From Chitinophagales bacterium (GTDB taxonomy: Bacteria > Bacteroidota > Bacteroidia > Chitinophagales > Saprospiraceae), in NCBI GenBank assembly GCA_013297575.1, contig JAAFHO010000165.1, positions 1 to 9,370 of the forward strand: DNA of 9,370 nucleotides, read 5' to 3'. Under the pieces are notes generated by a model. The model worked only from the letters and a program-made list of their open reading frames with translations. It had not been told where the DNA came from and did not search any database. Within the stretch, counting starts at the first letter, position 1; every line of letters begins with the position of its first letter. Both the position numbers and the translations under genes were made by a program. Below are positions 5,746-9,370 of this stretch, piece by piece.

Positions 5746-7689
5746 CTACAAACGACCAACAAACCACTCCAACGCTTCCGGGTTACGCACCGAACCAATA
5801 TTAACGGCCTGCGCCATTGGTTTACCCATCAATATTTTTTTAACAGGCAATTCCAGTTTTTTGCCGCTAATCGTATATGGAATATCTGGTACTTCAATGA
5901 TGGCATCGGGGACATGGCGCGGAGAATAATCGGTGCGCAATTGCTGGGCTATCCGTTTTTTAAGGGCATCGTCCAAGGTAAACCCTGCTTTGAGTGCCAC
6001 GTACAGCGGCATATACGAATCCCCGTCTTCTTTTTCAATATTGATGATAAGGCTATCCCTAATTTCGGGCAATTGCTCCACTGAGCGGTAAATTTCGCTG
6101 GTGCCAATACGAATACCTTGTCGGTTGAGCGTTGCATCCGAACGACCTAATATAACAAGTGTATTACGCGCCGTAATTTTGAGCCAATCGCCGTGCCGCC
6201 ACACCCCCGGAAAATCCTCAAAATAACTGCTGCGGTACTTTGCACCATCGGGGTCATTCCAAAAACCAATAGGCATACAAGGCATGGGTTGGGTCACAAT
6301 CATTTCGCCCACTTCCTCGGTGCGCGGTTGCCCCTGCTCATTCCACGATTCCATGGCACAGCCCAAAGCACGACATTGGATTTCACCCTCATACACCGGC
6401 AATAACGGATTACCACCGATAAATGCCGTGCAAACATCCGTCCCTCCGCTCATAGAAGTGAGCCAAATGTCGGATTTTACATGGCTATAAATCCATTCAA
6501 ATCCTTCGGGTGGCAATGGAGAACCCGTTGATCCAATACTGCGCAAGTCACTCAAATCCAATGTACTAGGCTCAAATCCTGATTTTATTACAGCCAAAAT
6601 ATAGGCCGCACTCACGCCTAAATGATGGATTTTTTGCTGCGCAGCCATACGCCACAGCACACCCATATCGGGATAACCGGGGCTACCATCGTACAACACA
6701 ATTGTAGCACCTGCGAGCAACATGGCATTGAGGTAGTTCCACATCATCCAGCCAGTTGTGGTAAACCAAAAAAAGCGCTCACCGACATGCACATCATTGT
6801 GAAAAGTAGCGTATTTTAGGTGTTCCAGCAACATACCACCTTGGGAATGGACAATCGCCTTTGGAATACCCGTCGTACCCGATGAGTACAGCACCCATAA
6901 AGGTTCATTGAACTCGACACGGGTAAATTGCAAAGCCTCTGCCACATTAGACGGAGCCGTAATATCGGGCCAATAATGAGTATTGGGTAATGCCATTGCA
7001 GTAGAACCTTGTGTGTAAGGGATCAAAACAGTTGCTTGCAAACAAGACATTTCCGTCTGTAATTCCGTCACAACATCCATTTTGTCAAATACCTTTCCGC
7101 CGTAACCATAGCCATTTACGGCGATCAATACCTTGGGTTTTATTTGTCCAAAACGCTCCAAAACACTGGCTGCTCCAAAATCGGGTGAAGCACTCGACCA
7201 TACCGCTCCTAACGAGGCCGTGGCCAAAAACGCGATGGTCGCCTCCGGAATATTGGGCAAATATCCAACTACCCTATCCCCTTTTTCAACGCCTTGCGCC
7301 CGCAGCCATTGTGCGAGTAAAGCCGTTTGGCGTTGTAGTTCGGCCCACGACATTTCCTGCATGGCCTGTGTTTCGTTACCATAAATCAATGCTGGACGCT
7401 GGACGGAATATTGCCGAAAAACGTGTTCTGCGTAATTGAGTCTTGCGCCTTCAAACCAGCGCACATCAGGCATTTCGCCCGATAAAACTGCGGAATAAGT
7501 ACCGTCACTTTGTATTTTAAAATAATCCCATATCGCTTGCCAAAAAGCATCGGGTTGCTGAACAGACCACTGCCAAAGTGCCTCATAATCGGCATAATTC
7601 GCTTTGTACGATGGATGAACAGCCAGCCATTGTATAAAATGGGAAAGATTGGCATTATTGCGGGTGGTGGTGGTGGGTTGCCAGAGCAT
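5746..7689 (-). CDS. aacS: Acetoacetyl-CoA synthetase (acetoacetate-CoA ligase)
   Basis: This enzyme activates acetoacetate with ATP and CoA, via an acyl-adenylate, to acetoacetyl-CoA. It lets acetoacetate from ketogenic amino acid or ketone-body breakdown enter thiolase or biosynthetic routes in the cytoplasm. At 647 aa it has the length of the AACS subgroup of the ANL (acyl-adenylate) superfamily. An N-terminal ACAS-type segment (about 35-95) includes RLNYAEH. The phosphate-binding loop is SSGTTGIPK (269-277), followed by the AACS-like AIVHSQGGMLLEHLK. Also present are TGWMMWN (312-318), the SMSGGTD block (412-418), the hinge-side HGDW (499-502), GRSDATLNRQGIRIG (515-529), and the C-terminal ISGKKLELPVKK, in which Lys610 corresponds to the catalytic and often acetylated lysine of this superfamily. 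The TGWMMWNYL and AIVHSQGG wording favours AACS over acetyl- or propionyl-CoA synthetase. The gene is divergent from the pentapeptide gene. Confidence 0.93.
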   Translation of the reverse strand: MLWQPTTTTRNNANLSHFIQWLAVHPSYKANYADYEALWQWSVQQPDAFWQAIWDYFKIQSDGTYSAVLSGEMPDVRWFEGARLNYAEHVFRQYSVQRPALIYGNETQAMQEMSWAELQRQTALLAQWLRAQGVEKGDRVVGYLPNIPEATIAFLATASLGAVWSSASPDFGAASVLERFGQIKPKVLIAVNGYGYGGKVFDKMDVVTELQTEMSCLQATVLIPYTQGSTAMALPNTHYWPDITAPSNVAEALQFTRVEFNEPLWVLYSSGTTGIPKAIVHSQGGMLLEHLKYATFHNDVHVGERFFWFTTTGWMMWNYLNAMLLAGATIVLYDGSPGYPDMGVLWRMAAQQKIHHLGVSAAYILAVIKSGFEPSTLDLSDLRSIGSTGSPLPPEGFEWIYSHVKSDIWLTSMSGGTDVCTAFIGGNPLLPVYEGEIQCRALGCAMESWNEQGQPRTEEVGEMIVTQPMPCMPIGFWNDPDGAKYRSSYFEDFPGVWRHGDWLKITARNTLVILGRSDATLNRQGIRIGTSEIYRSVEQLPEIRDSLIINIEKEDGDSYMPLYVALKAGFTLDDALKKRIAQQLRTDYSPRHVPDAIIEVPDIPYTISGKKLELPVKKILMGKPMAQAVNIGSVRNPEALEWFVGRL

Positions 7690-7708
7690 TTTTTGTTTGA
7701 TTGAAGGG

Positions 7709-7716
7709 CAAAATTA
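7709..7716 (-). promoter_or_regulatory. -7 promoter box for acetoacetyl-CoA synthetase
   Basis: The minus strand reads TAATTTTG here, an exact match to the Bacteroidota -7 consensus TAnnTTTG, 19 bases before the ATG at 7689. No clear TTTG is found at the -33 position (minus-strand sequence near 7737-7740 is TGCG). The leader would be a little over 10 bases and has no Shine-Dalgarno sequence. Confidence 0.5.
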
Positions 7717-7732
7717 GGTAAAAAGTGAGGGA

Positions 7733-7765
7733 TTTGCGCATTAGAAATGATTTTTCGTATGTTTG
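7733..7765 (+). promoter_or_regulatory. Bacteroidota-type promoter for the pentapeptide-repeat gene
   Basis: TTTG at 7733-7736 (-33) and TATGTTTG at 7758-7765 (-7) are separated by 21 bases, an exact TTTG / TAnnTTTG pair. Transcription from about 7771 gives a leader near 20 bases before the ATG at 7790. This promoter argues against a start upstream of 7790, because the TTG codon at 7763 lies inside the -7 box. Confidence 0.6.
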
Positions 7766-7789
7766 TGGCTAAAATTTTATAAAAAATAC

Positions 7790-8350
7790 ATGCAAAAGCC
7801 ATATACCACGGATCAGATTTTTACCAACGAAACAGCATTGGCCATGGGCGAGTACGACAATTGTACTTTTAGGCATTGTACATTGGCCAATACCAACCTT
7901 TCTGAATACGTTTTTACAGATTGTGTATTTGAACATTGCGATTTGAGCATGGCAAATTTGAGCAATACTTCTTTTCGGGAGGTCAAGTTTGTACAATGTA
8001 AATTGCTTGGGCTGCATTTTGATGAATGTAATCCGTTTTCACTTTCTTTTGAATTTGAGACTTGTTTGCTCAATTTATCGTCCTTTTATCGCCTAAAAAT
8101 CAAAAATACGCGATTTACAGACTGTAAAATGGAGGAAGTAGAATTAGAGGAGAGCGACTTAACCAATGCCGTTTTTAAAGATTGCGACCTGCGGGGTGCT
8201 ATTTTTGACCAAACCATTTTGGTGGGTGCTGATTTGCGGACAGCAGTCTCGTTTTCGATTGATCCAGAGCGCAACAGCATCCAAAAAGCAAAATTTTCGA
8301 TGCAAAACATTGCGGGATTGTTGCATAAATATAAGATTTCAATTTCCTAA
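7790..8350 (+). CDS. Pentapeptide-repeat protein
   Basis: This 186-aa protein is built of repeated five-residue units of the A(D/N)LxX type, for example NCTFRHCTLANTNLSEYVF, HCDLSMANLSNTSF and ESDLTNAVFKDCDLRGAIF. Such repeats form a right-handed four-sided beta-helix. A less regular middle (about 70-95, HFDECNPFSLSFEF) interrupts the pattern, and the tail (about 155-186) is non-repetitive. Size and layout resemble the stand-alone Qnr/McbG-like group, some members of which bind DNA gyrase and give quinolone or microcin protection. Many close relatives in Bacteroidota have no known role, so function stays open. There is no signal peptide, so it is cytoplasmic. An in-frame TTG at 7763 would add nine residues, but it lies in the promoter, so ATG 7790 is preferred. 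The last 12 bases overlap the end of dapB on the other strand. Confidence 0.9.
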   Translation: MQKPYTTDQIFTNETALAMGEYDNCTFRHCTLANTNLSEYVFTDCVFEHCDLSMANLSNTSFREVKFVQCKLLGLHFDECNPFSLSFEFETCLLNLSSFYRLKIKNTRFTDCKMEEVELEESDLTNAVFKDCDLRGAIFDQTILVGADLRTAVSFSIDPERNSIQKAKFSMQNIAGLLHKYKISIS

Positions 8351-9067
8351 TCCCAATACATCTTTCATTTCAAAAACGCCCTTTTTCCCCACCAACCATT
8401 TTGCAGCCACCAAAGCCCCTATTGCAAATCCTGTACGTGTATGTGCTTTATGCTCAATAGTGATGGCATCGAAACCGCTTTCCCATTGAATAATATGCGT
8501 ACCGGGCACTTCTCCTTCGCGCACAGCGGTGATAGGCAGTTCGTTAGCGTTGGGGTTTTCCATACTCCAATCGTCGTATTGCCCCTTAGTATTAATGATG
8601 CCTTCGGCGAGTGTAACTGCTGTACCGCTGGGCGCATCCAATTTATGAATATGGTGAATTTCGGTTAAATTGGCTTTGTATTGGGGTTGTCCCTGCATCA
8701 ATTTGGCCAAAAAAGTATTCAGCGCAAAAAAGAGATTAACACCCACACTAAAATTGGAAGCCCATAATAGTGCCCCTTCCTTTTCTAATGCAGCGGCTTT
8801 TGCGGCGGGTAATTGTTCCTGCCAGCCTGTTGTACCACTTACCACGGGAACACCCGCTTCTAAGCATAACAATACATTTTCAAAACCAGATTCTGGTCTG
8901 CTGAACTCGATCACCACATCGGCCTCGCGGAGGCGTGCGTGCGTAAGTGCCTGTTGTGCGTCCCGCCCGAATTTCCAAACCACGGTACACCCTTGCGCTT
9001 CGGCCAAAGCCTCGATGGCTTTACCCATTTTTCCGTAACCGAGTAGTCCTATTTTTGTATTTTGCAT
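8339..9067 (-). CDS. dapB: 4-hydroxy-tetrahydrodipicolinate reductase
   Basis: DapB reduces 4-hydroxy-tetrahydrodipicolinate to tetrahydrodipicolinate with NAD(P)H, in the lysine and meso-diaminopimelate pathway that supplies peptidoglycan. Visible motifs are the nucleotide-binding GLLGYGKMG (7-15), EFSRPE (54-59), the VSGTTGW loop (76-82), ASNFSVGVNLFF (103-114), and the signature EIHHIHKLDAPSGTA (136-150), where His138 and Lys142 match the catalytic E. coli His159 and Lys163. The end holds the family's IEHKAHTRTGFAIGALVAAKWL. At 242 aa it is shorter than the 273-aa E. coli enzyme, with the difference falling before the catalytic signature. Such a short form is what I expect in Bacteroidota. 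The ATG at 9067 places the Rossmann strand at residue 5 and has a promoter box just upstream. Its 3' end overlaps the convergent pentapeptide-repeat gene by 12 bases. Confidence 0.96.
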   Translation of the reverse strand: MQNTKIGLLGYGKMGKAIEALAEAQGCTVVWKFGRDAQQALTHARLREADVVIEFSRPESGFENVLLCLEAGVPVVSGTTGWQEQLPAAKAAALEKEGALLWASNFSVGVNLFFALNTFLAKLMQGQPQYKANLTEIHHIHKLDAPSGTAVTLAEGIINTKGQYDDWSMENPNANELPITAVREGEVPGTHIIQWESGFDAITIEHKAHTRTGFAIGALVAAKWLVGKKGVFEMKDVLGLGN

Positions 9068-9074
9068 ATTGGGG

Positions 9075-9082
9075 CAAAGGTA
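9075..9082 (-). promoter_or_regulatory. -7 promoter box for dapB
   Basis: The minus strand reads TACCTTTG, an exact TAnnTTTG match, ending 7 bases before the dapB ATG. The spacing would make the transcript almost leaderless. No TTG lies 19-21 bases further upstream, so the -33 element is absent or degenerate. Confidence 0.45.
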
Positions 9083-9127
9083 AAGAACAATACAGTAAAT
9101 GTTAAATTTCTACCACAACAAAATCAC

Positions 9128-9152
9128 AAGTAATTGATTATCAATATTACTT
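9128..9152. repeat. AT-rich 25-base near-palindrome
   Basis: AAGTAAT (9128-9134) and ATTACTT (9146-9152) are exact inverted copies around TGATTATCA, itself an inverted repeat. The whole is one interrupted palindrome with a 2-base bulge. It lies between the divergent starts of dapB and the gene at the right edge, where a regulator-binding site would make sense. It is not GC-rich and has no T tract, so it is not a terminator. Confidence 0.4.
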
Positions 9153-9219
9153 CCTTCTAGCTCGGTCTCACTTTTTATTATTTTCCATATTTTATTTTTT
9201 TATTTCAAAAATAACTGTA

Positions 9220-9227
9220 TATCTTTG
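9220..9227 (+). promoter_or_regulatory. -7 promoter box for the gene at the right edge
   Basis: TATCTTTG matches TAnnTTTG exactly. It is preceded by an AT-rich tract (about 9175-9215) but has no clear TTG at the -33 distance. Transcription near 9233 would give a leader of about 54 bases before the ATG at 9287, clearly longer than the other leaders in this window. Confidence 0.5.
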
Positions 9228-9232
9228 TCCAA

Positions 9233-9277
9233 GGCAACTGCACTTGGGTATTTTCCTTTTCACTATCTCCAGTTGCC
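9233..9277 (+). promoter_or_regulatory. Leader with 8-bp inverted repeat
   Basis: GGCAACTG (9233-9240) and CAGTTGCC (9270-9277) are perfect inverted copies separated by 29 bases. They span almost the whole predicted leader, from the expected transcription start to 9 bases before the ATG. In RNA this 8-bp stem could affect translation or stability of the downstream message. A known riboswitch class is not recognised. Confidence 0.35.
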
Positions 9278-9286
9278 ACCTACACG

Positions 9287-9370
9287 ATGAAACAACCGAT
9301 CACTAATTTCCGCGTTAATCTGTACTGTGCAGTAGGTATATGCCGACGACTTCTATTTCCTGTCAGTACT
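9287..9370 (+). CDS. Start of a gene cut by the right edge, possibly exported
   Basis: An ATG at 9287 opens a frame that runs 28 codons to the end of the window without a stop: MKQPITNFRV, then NLYCAVGICRRLLFPVST. A basic start followed by a mildly hydrophobic stretch could be the beginning of a signal peptide, but the stretch is interrupted by two arginines and is incomplete. Support comes from the exact -7 box at 9220 and the divergent arrangement with dapB. The product cannot be identified from this fragment. Confidence 0.45.
   Translation, partial: MKQPITNFRVNLYCAVGICRRLLFPVST

Noticed and set aside
7011..7439. Open plus-strand frame within the acetoacetyl-CoA synthetase gene
   Set aside because: It is antisense to a well-conserved coding sequence, has low-complexity composition, and has no promoter or start context.
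7763..7789. Longer pentapeptide protein starting at TTG 7763
   Set aside because: The TTG lies inside the -7 promoter box and would precede the likely transcription start. The ATG at 7790 fits the repeat-protein N-terminus.

Overview
The window looks like a chromosomal segment of a Bacteroidota bacterium. The evidence is as follows. Several genes are preceded by exact matches to the Bacteroidota -7 promoter box TAnnTTTG. No start codon has a clear Shine-Dalgarno sequence. Base composition is moderately AT-rich. The ferrochelatase, the short DapB and the two secreted hypotheticals all resemble Bacteroidota proteins as I remember them. The protein styles suggest a Saprospiria-like lineage, but that is a guess. 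No phage, transposase, CRISPR or RNA gene is visible.

Left part (1-4115, plus strand): a small heme-related cluster. It starts with hemA (glutamyl-tRNA reductase, first step of the C5 route to 5-aminolevulinate), which runs in from the left edge. Next comes a full-length ABCB/MsbA-type ABC exporter. After only 17 bases follows hemH (ferrochelatase, last step of protoheme synthesis), which carries a cysteine-rich insertion. The first and last enzymes of heme synthesis thus bracket an exporter, which suggests without proving that the exporter handles a heme-related or redox-related substrate.

Middle (4116-5745): a 219-base convergent intergenic region holds a two-copy direct repeat with a 50-base period. 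A 13-base inverted copy of part of it lies further right, like a small REP- or MITE-type element. Two minus-strand genes for predicted exported proteins of unknown function follow (270 and 142 aa).

Right part (5746-9370): acetoacetyl-CoA synthetase on the minus strand activates acetoacetate for central metabolism. It is divergent from a pentapeptide-repeat protein gene, and the shared 100-base spacer carries a good promoter in each direction. The pentapeptide gene overlaps the 3' end of convergent dapB (lysine/diaminopimelate synthesis) by 12 bases. The last 303 bases hold the dapB promoter, an AT-rich near-palindrome, a plus-strand -7 box, a leader with an 8-bp inverted repeat, and the first 28 codons of a gene that leaves the window.

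Most genes are ordinary housekeeping genes. The parts most worth a second look are the repeat element after hemH, the exporter inside the heme cluster, the cysteine cluster of HemH, the two unclassified exported proteins, and the structured leader at the right edge.
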